NCBI GenBank assembly: GCA_963920575.1
Contig: OY986970.1
Coordinates: forward strand, 15,397,588-15,461,587
Reading direction: 5' to 3'
Source of the DNA: Narthecium ossifragum
Taxonomy: Eukaryota; Streptophyta; Magnoliopsida; Dioscoreales; Nartheciaceae
Length of the DNA stretch: 64,000 nt
The position numbers and the translations under genes were made by a program. The notes beneath the pieces were generated by a model. The model worked only from the letters and a program-made list of their open reading frames with translations, was not told the DNA's origin and did not search any database. Positions within the stretch are counted from its first letter, which is position 1, and every line of letters begins with the position of its first letter. Shown one piece after another: positions 1-10,100 of this stretch.

Positions 1-1
1 G

Positions 2-1000
2 CCTACATTATTCAACGATGCATTTAATTTTGTTGCTAAGTGTGAAAGATGTCAACGGTCAGGGAACGTAAGCAAAAGGAATGAGATGCCTCTTACAAAT
101 AATCTAGTGGTGGAATTGTTCGATGTTTGGGGCATAGACTTTATGGGACCGTTTCCTCCATCATACGGGTACACATATATTCTTGTTGCTGTAGATTATG
201 TATCTGAGTGGATTGAAGCAATTGCAACCAGGAACAATGACAGTAAGACCGTGGTGGGATTCTTGAAAGATATGATTTTTACAAGATTTGGTACACCTCG
301 GGCGATTATAAGTGATGGGGGATCACACTTTTGCAATAGAGCATTTGATGCATTGTTGAAGAAGTACAACATCACTCATCGGGTCGCAACTCCTTACCAC
401 CCTCAAACGTCAGGTCAAGTGGAGGTGAGCAATAGGCAAATAAAGACGATCTTGGAATGGGTTGTCGGCACTACAGGGAAGGATTGGGCGGTGAAATTGA
501 ATGATGTTCTTTGGGCATATCACACCGCATATAAGACTCCTATTGGTATAAGCCCTTATCGCATTGTTTTTGGAAAAGCATGTCATTTACCTGTGGAGTT
601 GGAGTATAGGGCATATTGGGCAATCAAGCAGCTGAATTTTGATATGAGAGAAGATGGGGATAGGAGAAAGATGGAATTGAACGAATTAGATGAGCTGCGG
701 AATGAAGCATACGAGAAGGCTAAAATTTACAAAGAAAGGACCAAGCTCTATCATGACAAAGCAATACAACGGAAGGAGTTCAAAGTAGGTATGAAAGTTT
801 TACTTTATAACTCACGAATGAAATTCTTTCCAGGTAAATTAAGATCCAGATGGACGGGCCCGTTCAAAGTGACACAAGTATCTCCTCATAATAGTGTTGA
901 AATTAAAAAAGAAAGGAATGGGACCAAATTCAAAGTCAATAGGCACCGTTTGAAATTGTATTTGGAAGGACAATCAGAATTGGTGGATGCTGAACCTTAA
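2..1000 (+). CDS. Athila/Tat-like integrase, C-terminal part of pol (element A1), cut by window edge
   Basis: The open frame begins at the window edge; an internal ATG lies at 86 but the frame runs in from upstream, so this is the end of a longer pol polyprotein. At the start a C-x2-C pair (CERC) is the second half of the integrase HHCC zinc finger. The DDE catalytic triad is visible: Asp in [10 protein letters not shown], Asp in IISDGGSHF, Glu in GQVEVSNRQ. The tail ([25 protein letters not shown] block, then [11 protein letters not shown]) is typical of the Athila/Tat branch of Ty3/gypsy, and no chromodomain follows. The frame is open to its TAA at 998-1000 with no internal stop, so this copy is relatively young. 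Integrase would join element cDNA to host DNA in the nucleus. It is followed by a 1.2 kb 3' UTR, PPT and LTR of the same element. Confidence 0.93.
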   Translation, partial: PTLFNDAFNFVAKCERCQRSGNVSKRNEMPLTNNLVVELFDVWGIDFMGPFPPSYGYTYILVAVDYVSEWIEAIATRNNDSKTVVGFLKDMIFTRFGTPRAIISDGGSHFCNRAFDALLKKYNITHRVATPYHPQTSGQVEVSNRQIKTILEWVVGTTGKDWAVKLNDVLWAYHTAYKTPIGISPYRIVFGKACHLPVELEYRAYWAIKQLNFDMREDGDRRKMELNELDELRNEAYEKAKIYKERTKLYHDKAIQRKEFKVGMKVLLYNSRMKFFPGKLRSRWTGPFKVTQVSPHNSVEIKKERNGTKFKVNRHRLKLYLEGQSELVDAEP

Positions 1001-1042
1001 GGCTTTGCACTACGTCTTGCTTAGACGTTAAATAATGCGCTG

Positions 1043-1060
1043 GGTGGGAGGCAACCCACC
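1043..1060 (+). other. Hairpin with AGGCAA loop just after the integrase stop
   Basis: GGTGGG and CCCACC form a perfect 6-bp stem around the loop AGGCAA. The same loop, with a different stem (CTGGG/CCCAG), occurs at 13380-13395 after the ORF of B element B1. The stem change is compensatory, which argues that the structure is conserved. Confidence 0.6.
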
Positions 1061-1270
1061 AAGGTGACCAGTTTTTAAGTTTAATTTTTAGTTTTCATTT
1101 TTATGTTTCTCTTTTGTTTTCTTTTAGGTTTTTCAACCACCTTGAAGATCCTTGAGGAGATGTTCGCTTACTCTATCAGGTGGCCTCTGTCCTATTTAAA
1201 TTATGTTGTCTCTTCTTTCTATGGAAATTTGGATAGCCACCTCTTATGTATGTTATTGTTTACGATGCAC

Positions 1271-1308
1271 ACATTGAGGACAATGTTAATTTCAGGTTGG
1301 GGGGTGTA
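1271..1308 (+). other. Stem-loop (AGGA loop) followed by PPT-like G run
   Basis: ACATTG-AGGA-CAATGT forms a 6-bp stem with an AGGA tetraloop, followed 8 bases later by AGGTTGGGGGGTGT. Equivalent arrangements with different stems lie before the PPTs of B1 (14813-14848) and B4 (51845-51808, minus). In A1 the functional PPT is probably the later one at 2171-2181, so this may be a central or relic PPT. Confidence 0.5.
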
Positions 1309-2170
1309 GACATTCATTGAGTATTGCATGCTACCTTGTGGGTATAATAGTGTTAAATTGTACATGAGCTGAAATTTTTATGCTTATTATACAGGCTGCT
1401 TTCTTATGGATTGGCTTATACATTGATTGTATGCGTGATAACCTGAAGGTAGAACATTATGTGAGTCATACACGAACACGTTCTGTGCAGTAGCGATTAT
1501 ACTCACCAGAGGAATGAGCATGCTATTGTCAATCTAGACCATGATTTTAGCATTAGCTAGTGTTGAGTATTGCATGCAGAAAAAAAAAGAAAAAAAAAGA
1601 GAAAAAGTTCTGGAGCTTGATTAAGCTGTGCCTAAATGACTATTAAGTGATCTACTGAGTAACCGGGTGTTCTTGCCTTAGGAAGCGGGGAGCTCGCGAA
1701 AAAAGGTAGAACTACTAATAGCTAAAAAAAAAAACTATTATGTGTTTTGCTAAATAACCGGGTCTCTGCACCTCAAAAAGCGGAGATTGCTCGCGTAAAA
1801 AGGCAAAGCGTCTGATAGTTGAAAAAAAAAGAGCATGTTGTACTTAAAGTGCGAGGGTTGGATGATTGGTCATGAAGATAGTAGTGTGTTTGGACTAATG
1901 GTGGGTAGAAGTTAGTTCTGTACATAACATTTATTTCTCACGTCACATGTATTCTTCTGGATGGTGATTAGCATGTTTAATGTGTAGAAGTTGATTTCAT
2001 ATGTTGGTAGTATGTATATGAGTATAAGAAGTTTTCGTGTTTTGTACGGTGTACAACATTATTGACTTGATAAGGCAGAATTTTTATCATGCTTGTCTAC
2101 ATCCTTGAACCGTTAGTGTGCTTAATTATATTTTATGCACTTTGAATTGCTAGAGACTAGCAATAAGCTG

Positions 2171-2181
2171 GTTGGGGGGTG
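2171..2181 (+). other. Polypurine tract of element A1
   Basis: GTTGGGGGGTG sits immediately before the LTR start TGATGAGTGCATG. This is the standard position for the plus-strand primer of reverse transcription. Confidence 0.8.
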
Positions 2182-2540
2182 TGATGAGTGCATGAAAATG
2201 CACTCTGAACAGCCTTATAACCATCTCAATTGCTAGATTATTATCCTTAATCAATATCTTTATTACTATTTTTATATCTATATGTTGCTTCACATAGTTG
2301 TCTGCAAAATGCAGGAAAAAGGAGCAAAGAAGCTGAAAAGATTACATGGATCAACTTCAAATATTAAACTGTACCTGTTCATGAAGAACCAGACGATGTG
2401 CCATATATCTTTAGAAAGATCTTGAAGTCTAGTTTCGGGAGAATTTTACGGTTCGTGATTTGGAACTGCATAGAGGAAGTTACAGTGTTTTTTGTACCAG
2501 TGCGCAGGGCAGAATAGCAGAAGAAAGACGCAGGAAATAA

Positions 2541-2975
2541 AAGATCGATCTTCCTTAAATAAAAGATCGATCTCTTATGCATGCAAAGATGAAAAAGACC
2601 CATGGTCGACCGTCGCGCTCAAAAATTCTCACGGTCGACCGTGGCATCAACCGTCAGCCTCTGTCAAGAAAAATACTTCGCAGGGTCGATACGAAGATCG
2701 ACCGTGAGCGAAAACAAGAAAGTTGGAATAAAAGACCGATCTTCTTTACTAGAAAGATCGATCTTTTGTGGGCGTCGTCAACAATTGATGAAAGAGATCG
2801 ATCTCTTCCTTGAAAAGATCGATCTGAACCTGGGCGTTTTGGAAGGAACCTAGTCTACGGAGAAAGAAGATCGATCCTTTCCTTAAAGAGATCGATCTTA
2901 GTCGGGGCGAACCAGGTTACGAAAATTGAGAAAAAAAAGAAAATCGATCTTTATCCTTAAGAAGATCGATCTCTT
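2541..2975 (+). repeat. Phased GATCGATC palindrome array in U3 of A1 LTR
   Basis: Five pairs of GATCGATC-type 8-mers occur at 2542/2564, 2733/2755, 2796/2817, 2869/2890 and 2942/2964, so within-pair spacing is 22, 22, 21, 21 and 22 bp. Spacers are pyrimidine-rich then purine-rich, so each pair is itself an imperfect inverted repeat. Between the first two pairs lies a different GGTCGACC-type block (about 2600-2708). The array ends about 70 bp before a degenerate TATA. Confidence 0.85.
2645..2708 (-). repeat. Copy of the cross-family ~60-bp GGTCGATC module
   Basis: Read on the minus strand this has ACGGTCGATC, then TATCGACCCTG, a T-rich spacer, then GACAGAGGCTGACGG. The same order and spacing recur in LTRs or leaders of unrelated families at 38131, 38246, 42626, 42802, 46724, 59783, 59901 and 63941. 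Confidence 0.8.
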
Positions 2976-3882
2976 GTCGGACGACTTGAAAACGAACGAA
3001 CCAGATTTAATCCAAAAGTTGAAACAAAGTTAGGGTTTCTTACCCTTATTTAAGGAAGAGGTCTAAGACTTATGGAGGAGGTTAGCCAGCACTATTAGAG
3101 GAGTTTTGAAGGCCGGAAAGAGGGGAGAAGACCGCACGAAGATCTAGGGTTTTTCTTTCTTATTTTTCTTATGAATATCTTGGTTGTTTTTATGAACATG
3201 AGTGGCTAATCCCTTTGCTAAGGAACCGATGTAGCCTAACTGAATCATTCTATGTTATTGGATCATGATTATTTAATCCGTTTATTTTCTTAGTTTCATT
3301 CATTATTATAACTGAGATCTTAAATAAACTTATCTGGCCAATAGAAGTATTATAGATTATGTTATGTGAGATTGGGTGAGGGTTCATTCTCTAATCTTGC
3401 AGGATCTATGAATGAATGAGATTTAGTCGAAACCGGGTTCAAGCTAAGACACTTCTTGGTTCATAATTGTTCTTCAGAGCTTAATGGATTCTTGGTTAAC
3501 ACTTAGTTATGGGTTCATTAGCTAGGGTTAATTGGGGGTACTTGGTGAAGACCGCGATCGAACGGATCATCATACCGGAAGAACGAACCCTTGGAATTAA
3601 ACTGAGATTTCGTTGATTCAATGCATAGAATGAGGATGTTATGGTGAAATCGGAACCTTAGTATTCATCCATCATATTTCCATCATTTTCTTATTTCGTT
3701 ATTTGATCTTCTTTTTTCGATACTTCATATTTCTTATTTTCCCTTCCTTATTTTCTTTCTTTTCTCTTCTTTATCGTTGCACTCTAATAATCTTTACAAA
3801 TCTCTGTGGGTGCGATACTCACCTTGCTACAGTACTGATTGCACCGATTCATATACTTGCGAGATATAAAATTTATTCATCA

Positions 3883-4280
3883 ATATGATAGGGGTATCAT
3901 AGATGGCAGTATAGGATAGGCTGGTACTCCAGCCATCAGAGTAGCTTCAAGAAGGCTTTGGGCGGCACAGTCCGCGGAACGGAGCTCTGATACTAAGTTG
4001 TTACGATGCACCTTCTCAAGGGCTTTCGTACCAGGTCTCTTGCTGGATCTCAACTCCTCCTTAACCAAATCGATGACTAGGTCGAGAGATACCTTTAGGG
4101 TTTTAGGAGAAGGACCCTAGGTATTCGACGAGGAAGGCGAAGACTAGAGGAAGAGACGGATGAGAAGAGGGATACCTTGCAGCTCCTCTAGGGTTGGCTG
4201 GCTTCTCTTGGAGATCCAAGCCTTGAAGAACGTGGTGGAGGGAAGCACGGCAGCGAAGGGGACGCCGGGGACTTGGGGCT
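3883..4280 (-). other. Unassigned 400 bp; possible PBS-like site on minus strand
   Basis: No family seen elsewhere in the window matches this stretch. On the minus strand TTAGTATCAGAGC (3984-3996) differs by one base from the initiator-Met primer site TTGGTATCAGAGC. This suggests a short piece of another LTR element, with its LTR end at about 4000-4280 and its internal start at about 3883-3983. The minus strand is open for 62 codons (4068-3880) without a recognisable domain. A fragment of host DNA is an alternative. Confidence 0.3.
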
Positions 4281-5527
4281 GGGCCAGGCGACGCGAACCG
4301 GAACCTATCCTACTGCGGAAATTTTGGCGAGGTTTCCCTCTAATCGTTGTGGTCTCCCTAGCAATTCATAATCATCCTGTATTATACAAACAATCACAAA
4401 CCTCAAAACACTGAACTAGATATAATACAAATTCTCAAAACAGGGAAATTATACATTTAACACTCCCATAGGAGACTATCTATAACAAAAGGGTAAAACT
4501 GAGATCGCTGCTCCTCAAGCACCGCCAGACGCCGCCACGTCACCAAACACCGGCCCGGTAGGGGTGACCGAAGAAGAGCTAGCGCCAGCAACTGCAAAAC
4601 GCAGCCCGGATAGGAGTGAGCACTAAGCTCAGCAGGGACACTACACTACGACACTCACAAGGGAGGGAACACAACAGTGTCGCCCCCAAGTCTATCCTAG
4701 GTGTATACAAGGGTCCCATAACCCTATCGGAAGTCCGTGAACACAGGCCCAAAACACTGCAGACTCACAACAAGACACTGAACACTGTTTGGCAGGCCAG
4801 GACACCGCTGGGTAGGCACTCCTCGACCCAAGAGTCAAGAACACCGAACTTCGACTACACCTCAGATACAACTTGGAGTCGACACGACATCTAAACATCA
4901 AACCACATGTATTTAGGTCATCTAACCCTATCATCAAAATCGACTGAATACTACAAATCGAGTCCTGGACCAAGCTACCCGCAACGGTCCTAGAGCTAGA
5001 TCCGGACTACCCGAAAGCCCCGGATCGGCGATCAACCTATCACCAACGCCCTACACAGATGCAACTAATGCACACAAAAATGCATGTTATGAGCACACGC
5101 AAGAATATACAGATAAGCATGCAACAATATGTGATGTATATCAGACAAGGTCTGGGCACGGCACCCTGCCGCCCCGGGGTGGTGAACAGGTAAATAAGGT
5201 CTAGGAGCTGCTACAGTGGTACCACCACCAACTGTCAGCAGTCCACCACAACACCTGCACCAGGAAGCAACCCCGCAAACAACAGCTTACAGATATCACA
5301 GATAAAGCCCTCGGCGCACAACGACATGCAAAGCTAGGGAAAGTTGTAGGGCTACCTGCCCGTTTATTCTAAACATCCTAGGAGTCATCACTCCTCCGGT
5401 TCACCACTGCCCCTAATATGGGGCTAACATGCTTAAACATATGTACCAGATACAAGACAGTAAAGAAAACCGTCATACAAAGCCCCGCAGGCAAAATCCA
5501 TATGAAAACACCCTTCAACCACTAAGA

Positions 5528-6227
5528 GATCGATCTCCCTTCCCAAGGGAATCGATCTTCATAGCACTTGGGAGAAACTCGTCCCTGTCAACCGAAGGAG
5601 ATCGATCTTCTCCAACAGAAGGATCGATCTTCTTCGTGACATGGAACCCGCCACCTCAACCTAGGCAAGGATCGATCTCTCTCCAGCCGAGGGATCGATC
5701 CTGCTCGGGCTGGGCGTGACGACCCAGAAGGGATCGATCTTCCCACAAGGGAGATCGATCCGAATGGGTTCTCCAGCGACCGAACGACATGAAATACCGT
5801 CAGAAAATACAATCAAATCCCCCAAAACTCTGGGATCTGGTAGAGCAAGAACTCACGAGTCCAAACCGGTGAAATCATGGAAAACAAACATGTATTTTAA
5901 CAGATCTAAGCAAAAGAACATAATCAAATCGGAAAAACTCCAAAAACCCGGAAGATTGTAGGTAGGATCCCTACCTATGCAATAGCAGCTTCAATCAATG
6001 CTACTAAGCCTTAGATCTTCCTCAAACGAACTCAAATCCAGCAAGAACACGGCTGAAATCTCGGATTTTCCAAAAAAATCAAAAGAAAAGGTTTCGTTCG
6101 TTTTATAGACGAACGAACCGAATCAAGAGAGATCGATCTCTTTCTCAAAAGAGATCGATCTTCCTTGCCAAATCGAGTTTGACTTTCTGGCACTAAGAGA
6201 TCGATCTTCTAGCTAGGGAGATCGATC
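5528..6227 (-). repeat. GATCGATC palindrome pairs in T1 LTR
   Basis: Pairs start at 5528/5550, 5600/5622, 5670/5693, 5732/5753, 6131/6153 and 6199/6220, giving spacings of 22, 22, 23, 21, 22 and 21 bp. The last two pairs lie just upstream (minus-strand sense) of the TATA-like site at 6101-6110; the first four lie downstream of it. Spacing and symmetry match those in the Athila-like LTR at 2541-2975 although the LTRs are otherwise unrelated. Confidence 0.85.
6101..6110 (-). promoter_or_regulatory. TATA-like box of T1 LTR
   Basis: GTCTATAAAA on the minus strand lies about 330 bp into the LTR. The nearest palindrome pair begins about 20 bp upstream. T LTRs at 40371 and 44031 keep TATA-like sequences at comparable positions, 335-370 bp from their starts. 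Confidence 0.55.
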
Positions 6228-6514
6228 CCTTAGGTGCAGAAAGCTAGACTTGGGCTAAAACGTAAGCCCAAACCCGGATCTTTTGATCCCGGATCCCACT
6301 AAACATTTTAGCCAAACATTAACACAACCATCGTCAGTGTGTGCACACGCGGGTGTGAAACTAGCCGACAATGCACAATATACCAAATTGCCCTTGCGGT
6401 CCACGACGAGCCACAGTAGTAGAGGGACGGGTCCTCACATCCTAATACCCTTAAAGGAAATCTAATCCCGAGATTCGATAAAGGTAGGGCTCGGAAACAA
6501 AAGAAACAGCTACA

Positions 6515-7770
6515 CTAGAAGATAAGACAAAAGTTACCTCGAGAAGGGAACAAGTGCGGATACTCCTGCCGCATGCGCGTCTCGCGTTCCCAGGTCATCT
6601 CCTCGACGCCTCTGTGCCTCCACAGTACCTTGACCAAGGGAATCGTCTTGCCCCGCAAGACCTGATCCCTCCGATCAAGTACTCGAACAGGCTGCTTAAC
6701 GAACGTCGCATCTGACTCAAGCTTGATGTCATCCACTTTGATGACATGCGATGGGTCGGGGTGGTACTTCCTCAGCATCGACAAGTGAAAAGTCTTGTGC
6801 ACAGCAGACATGTGCTGAGGAAGGTCCAAGCCATAGGCTACCTCGCCGACCCTCTCTATGATCTCAAACGGTCCGACGAACCTCGGATCCAACTTGCCCC
6901 TGCTGCCAAACCTGACAGACCATCTGTACGGAGCTGCCCGCAGGAACACAATGTCGCCAACTATAAACTCAAACGGTCGTCGCCTTTGATCTGCATAGCT
7001 CTTTTGCCGGCTCTGAGCCGTCAGAAGCCTCTGCCTGATCTGCACTAACCTCTCTGACGACCTCCTGACGATGTTTGAACCGGTGAGTGAAGCCTCTCCA
7101 ACCTCTGTCTAGCAAACTGGGGAACGACACGGCCTACCATACAACGCCTCGAAAGGTGCTACTCCAAGACTGGACTGGTAGCTGTTGTTGCAGGCGAACT
7201 CCACCAACAGAACGTGCTCCTCCCAGCTGCCTCCTGTGTCGAGGACACATGCTCTCAGCATGTCCTCCAAGATCTGGATCGTCCGCTTTGACTGCCCGTC
7301 TGTCTACGGATGAAACGCCGTACTGAAGGTTAGGAGTGTGCCAACTGCCTCTTGAAAGCCCCGCCAGAACCTGCTGGTGAACCTGGGGTCACGGTCTGAT
7401 AGGATAGAAACTGGAACCCCGTGTAGTCTGACTACCCCTCTGACGTACAAACTGCCCAACCTGTCCATCGAGTCTGTCGTTCGCATAGGCAGGAAGTGTG
7501 CCGATTTGGTCAATTGATCAACGATGACCCTAATCGCGTCATTCCCCCTAGGAGATCACGGTAGCCCGGTCACGAAGTCCATCATGATGTGTTCCCACTT
7601 CCACTCAGCTAGTGGAAGTGGCTGAAGTAACCCCGGAGTCCACTGGTGCTCTGCCTTGACCTTCTGACAGGTAAGGCAGCGCGATACGAACTCCGTCACT
7701 GCCATCTTCATCTCGCGCCACCAGAACTGTCGCCGAAGATCCTGGTACATGTTGCCGCCGGGATGAACTG
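6515..7770 (-). pseudogene. Integrase with C-terminal chromodomain, Tekay-like element T1 (decayed)
   Basis: On the minus strand, in order: half of the HHCC finger (CLTCQKVKAEH), core Asp in HIMMDFVTGLP, core Asp in ILSDRDPRF, the FHP-TDGQS block, a GPFEIIERVGEVAYGLDLP segment, and a C-terminal chromodomain (RVLDRRDQVLRGKTIPLVKV then WRHRGVEEMTWERE). The chromodomain and its position mark a chromovirus, most like Tekay/Del. The copy is dead: there is a TGA after FVTGLP (about 7556), a TAG in FHP-TDGQS (about 7313), a break near 7100, and the catalytic Glu expected in GQSERT reads Lys (AAG, about 7290). A working enzyme would bind and strand-transfer cDNA, with the chromodomain steering it to heterochromatin. 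Confidence 0.9.
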
Positions 7771-7843
7771 CAAAGCGAGAGTAATGGAACTCTCGTAGGA
7801 CGTCGTTTCGAAGAGCCGGATCTGCTGGAACTGCTACTCTGCC

Positions 7844-8322
7844 TCAGAACCATAGCCCTCCGTCTGGCGATACTGTCCAATCTCCGTCTGCGCCCTCTGT
7901 GCCCGCTGCTGTGCGTAACTCCTCGAGCTCTGGGTCACTGTGCTGTGCCTCTAACACTCTGGCTAAGACTGCTGGCATACTCTGCACAGCATAGAGAAAG
8001 CTGATGGATCCCCGATCCTCAAACTCGTGCCCCAACTGGCCCGCCGTCTCCAGAGCCTGCCATTGTCGCGCCGACAACCCTGCAACTGCTGCTCTGGTGT
8101 CTCTCACCTGTCTGCTCAGCACGTCTGCTACAACGTTTGCCTTACCAGGATGGTAATGCAACTCAAAGTCGTAGTCCTCCAGTAGCTCCAAGTCGTGAGT
8201 CGGGTAGTTCCTCTCATGGTTCTTTAGCTGGCGAGAACCATAGGAAACTGCGTGGCCCTCCTGCATGAGGACACACCCCAAACCCTCACCAATGGCATCG
8301 CAGTAGACATTGTAACCAACGC
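7844..8322 (-). pseudogene. RNase H domain of T1 pol, internally deleted
   Basis: The frame shows the start of a gypsy RNase H (YCDA..GEGLGCVLMQ, then SYGSRQLKNHERNYPTHDLEL) and its end (LEDYDFELHYHPGKANVVAD). About 45-50 residues normally found between HDLEL and LEDYDF are missing. That removes the central catalytic part in one in-frame step, and the repeated LEL residues suggest microhomology. A TGA at about 8322 separates it from the RT. It lies between RT and integrase, the normal gypsy order. Confidence 0.85.
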
Positions 8323-8323
8323 C

Positions 8324-8746
8324 TCACTCAGGGACGATCAGCACCGGTGCACTGGTCAACATGACCCTCAGCTCTACGAAGGCTCGCTCACTAGCATCAT
8401 CCCACACGAACGGGACGGCCTTTTGTGTCAGTCTGGTCAATGGTCTGGCAACTCTGGAGAAGTCCCGCACGAACCGCCTATAGTACCCCGCCAAGCCCAG
8501 GAAACTGCGGACCTCGAACACTGTCCTCGGTCTCTGCCACTGTACCAATGCCTCGACCTTGGCGGGGTCGACTGAGATCCCTACTGCCGACACCACGTGT
8601 CCAAGGAATCCCACCTGTGCAAGCCAGAACTCGCACTTGGAAGCCTTGGCATAAAGCCGATGCTCCCGAAGTAGCTGCAACACTGTCGCCAAGTGTCGCT
8701 CGTGCTCCGCCTCTGACCGGGAGTAGATAAGAATGTCGTCGACGAA
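8324..8746 (-). pseudogene. Reverse transcriptase, C-terminal part only (T1)
   Basis: The fragment begins exactly at the FVDD catalytic motif (minus strand, 8746 downward) and continues [28 protein letters not shown], then the thumb-connection block ([18 protein letters not shown]). Upstream palm and finger regions are absent: at 8747 the sequence jumps into LTR-internal DNA of the same family, which also occurs intact at about 4825. The motif reads FVDD rather than YVDD, common in plant gypsy elements. Confidence 0.9.
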
Positions 8747-9428
8747 CCCAAGAGTCAAGAACACCGAACTCCGGCTACACCTCAGATACAACTTGGAGTC
8801 GACACGACCTCTAAACATCAAACCACATTTATTCAGGTCATCTAACCCTATCATCGAAATCGACTGAATACTACAAATCGAGTCCTGGACCAAGCTACCC
8901 GCAACGGTCCTAGAGTTAGATCCGGACTACCCGAAAGCCCCGGATCGGTGATCAACCCATCGCCAAGGCCCTACATAGATGCAACTAATGCACACAGCAA
9001 TGCATGTTATGAGCACACGCAGGAATATACAGATAAGCATGCAATAATATGTGATGTATATCAGACAAGGTCTGGGCATGGCACCCTGCCGGCCCGGGGT
9101 GGTGAACAGGTAAATAAGGTCTAAGAGCTGCTACAGTGGTACCATGACCAACTGTCAGCAGTCCACCATAACACCTGCACCGGGAAGCAGCCCCGCAAAC
9201 AACAGCTCACAGATATCACAGAAAAAGTCCTCGGCGCACACCGGCATGCAAGGCTAGGGAAAGCTGTAGGGCTACCCGCCCGTTTATTCTAAACATCCCG
9301 GGAGTCATCACTCCCCCGGTTCACCACTGCCCCTAATGTGGGGCTAATATGCTTAAACATATGTACCAGATACAAGACAGTAAAGAAAACCGTCATATAA
9401 AGCCCCACAAGCAAAATCCACTTGAAAA
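8747..9428 (-). mobile_element. Remnant of the 5' LTR of T1 (minus strand)
   Basis: This 680-bp stretch is nearly identical to the inner part of the T1 3' LTR (about 4823-5500). Both carry the CCAAGAGTCAAGAACACCG block and the same order of downstream blocks. Its left edge is fused to the RT fragment and its right edge is cut by the D LTR beginning at 9429. This is what an internal deletion with ends in pol and the LTR would leave. Confidence 0.85.
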
Positions 9429-10100
9429 TGAAGCTCTAAGATGGGGGGTTTATCTTAGAACTTGTGCAATAAAATCAATTAAGGAAATCGAAATAGGAGT
9501 CTAATCAAATAATATGCTTGCAATGATACGAGAAGAAAATCTATATTAAAGCAAGGATGATAAGAGATGAGAGATAGAGAGATTGCACCATATTTTATAG
9601 TGGTTCGGCAAACCTTGGCTACGTCCACACTCGCAAGGCACTCATTGAGGTTCCACTACTTGCAAGAACTCGTACAAGTTGTCCACCAAGCTTCTGGGTG
9701 CTTGGCAACCTATCCACCAAGCTTACGGGTGCTTGGCAACCTTACAATCTCTCCAAGCTCTCTCTTGGATATTTCTCTCAAAGTCTACTTCACACTTGAA
9801 GTAGTTTTACAAAGGTTTAGCTCACTAATAAGAGATAGAAACTTGCTAGAATATGATTATAATAATCCCTTAGCTCCCTCTAAGTCCTTGGCAAGTTTGC
9901 TGGACTTCTCTTTTATAGCTGAGCTTCCAACCCTTCCAAATAGCCTCCCAACGGCTATTTCTTTCTCCTGCAATGGCTCTTTAACGGCTCTTTTCTGGAC
10001 TCATGGTTGACCGTCGCATCATCCGTGACATCGTCCGCCCGGCTTTCCATGAGCCACGGTCGATCCATCTATCGACCGTCAAGCCTCACGGTCGACCGTC
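9429..10100 (-). mobile_element. Copia (SIRE-like) LTR fragment, D0, minus strand
   Basis: On the minus strand the LTR ends CCCCCCATCTTAGAGCTTCA (at 9429), resembling the ends of D1 and D2. It shares with them the internal blocks GGTGCAATCTCTCTA, ACCACTATAAAAT and CAAGTAGTGGAACCTC. A TATA-like AGCTATAAAA lies on the minus strand at 9911-9920. A GGTCGACC palindrome block (10004-10100) lies upstream of it. The U3 start is cut by the B1 LTR beginning at 10101. The open frame at 9567-10010 is LTR sequence, not a gene. Confidence 0.75.
10004..10100. repeat. GGTCGACC/GGTCGATC palindrome block in D0 U3
   Basis: Several ACGGTCGA-type half sites and one full ACGGTCGACCGT occur upstream of the D0 TATA. 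It resembles blocks in D1 and D2 but lacks the full spacer of the ~60-bp module. Confidence 0.7.

Larger units (their letters stand above)
1001..2181 (+). other. 3' non-coding region of Athila-like element A1
   Basis: This stretch separates the integrase stop from the polypurine tract. It holds two hairpins (1043-1060 and 1271-1286), an internal PPT-like run at 1295-1308, A-rich runs at 1579-1604, and an imperfect direct repeat of about 95 bp (about 1655-1735 and 1750-1830). Both repeat copies share AACCGGGT, AGCGG.GA and a TCGCG-AAAAAGG block. In Athila elements this is where an env-like ORF can sit. The only open frame here (1103-1309, 68 codons) shows no recognisable domain, so I do not call a gene. 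Confidence 0.75.
2182..3882 (+). mobile_element. 3' LTR of Athila-like element A1
   Basis: The LTR starts TGATGAGTGCATGAAAATGC directly after the PPT. The solo LTR at 55161-58182 starts with the same block, and its TSD proves that boundary. The right end is less certain: CA occurs at 3878-3879 and 3881-3882 after the U5-like stretch beginning CTCTGTGGGTGCG near 3802. Length is about 1.7 kb. The U3 carries a large array of GATCGATC palindromes (2541-2975). A degenerate TATA-like TTATTTAAGG lies near 3047, matching a better TATA in the other copy. The 5' LTR is outside the window, so no TSD can be checked. Confidence 0.82.
4281..6439 (-). mobile_element. 3' LTR of Tekay-like element T1 (minus strand), outer ~29 bp lost
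   Basis: On the minus strand the LTR starts TGTGAGGACC (ending at 6439) and runs to the U5 block GGGCGACGCGAACCGG reversed near 4281. Other copies continue about 29 bp to GGGGCGCGACA; here that end is missing and unrelated sequence abuts it. Length is 2.16 kb. A TATA-like CTATAAAA lies on the minus strand at 6101-6110, with GATCGATC arrays on both sides. The LTR abuts T1 pol remnants on its right, so it is the 3' LTR. Confidence 0.87.

Noticed and set aside
1103..1309. 68-codon ORF after A1 integrase as an env gene
   Set aside because: Too short, runs across the conserved AGGA hairpin and PPT-like tract, and shows no signal peptide or known env-like block.
9567..10010. 147-codon frame at 9567-10010 as a gene
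   Set aside because: It is the antisense of a copia LTR shared with D1 and D2, where it is not open.
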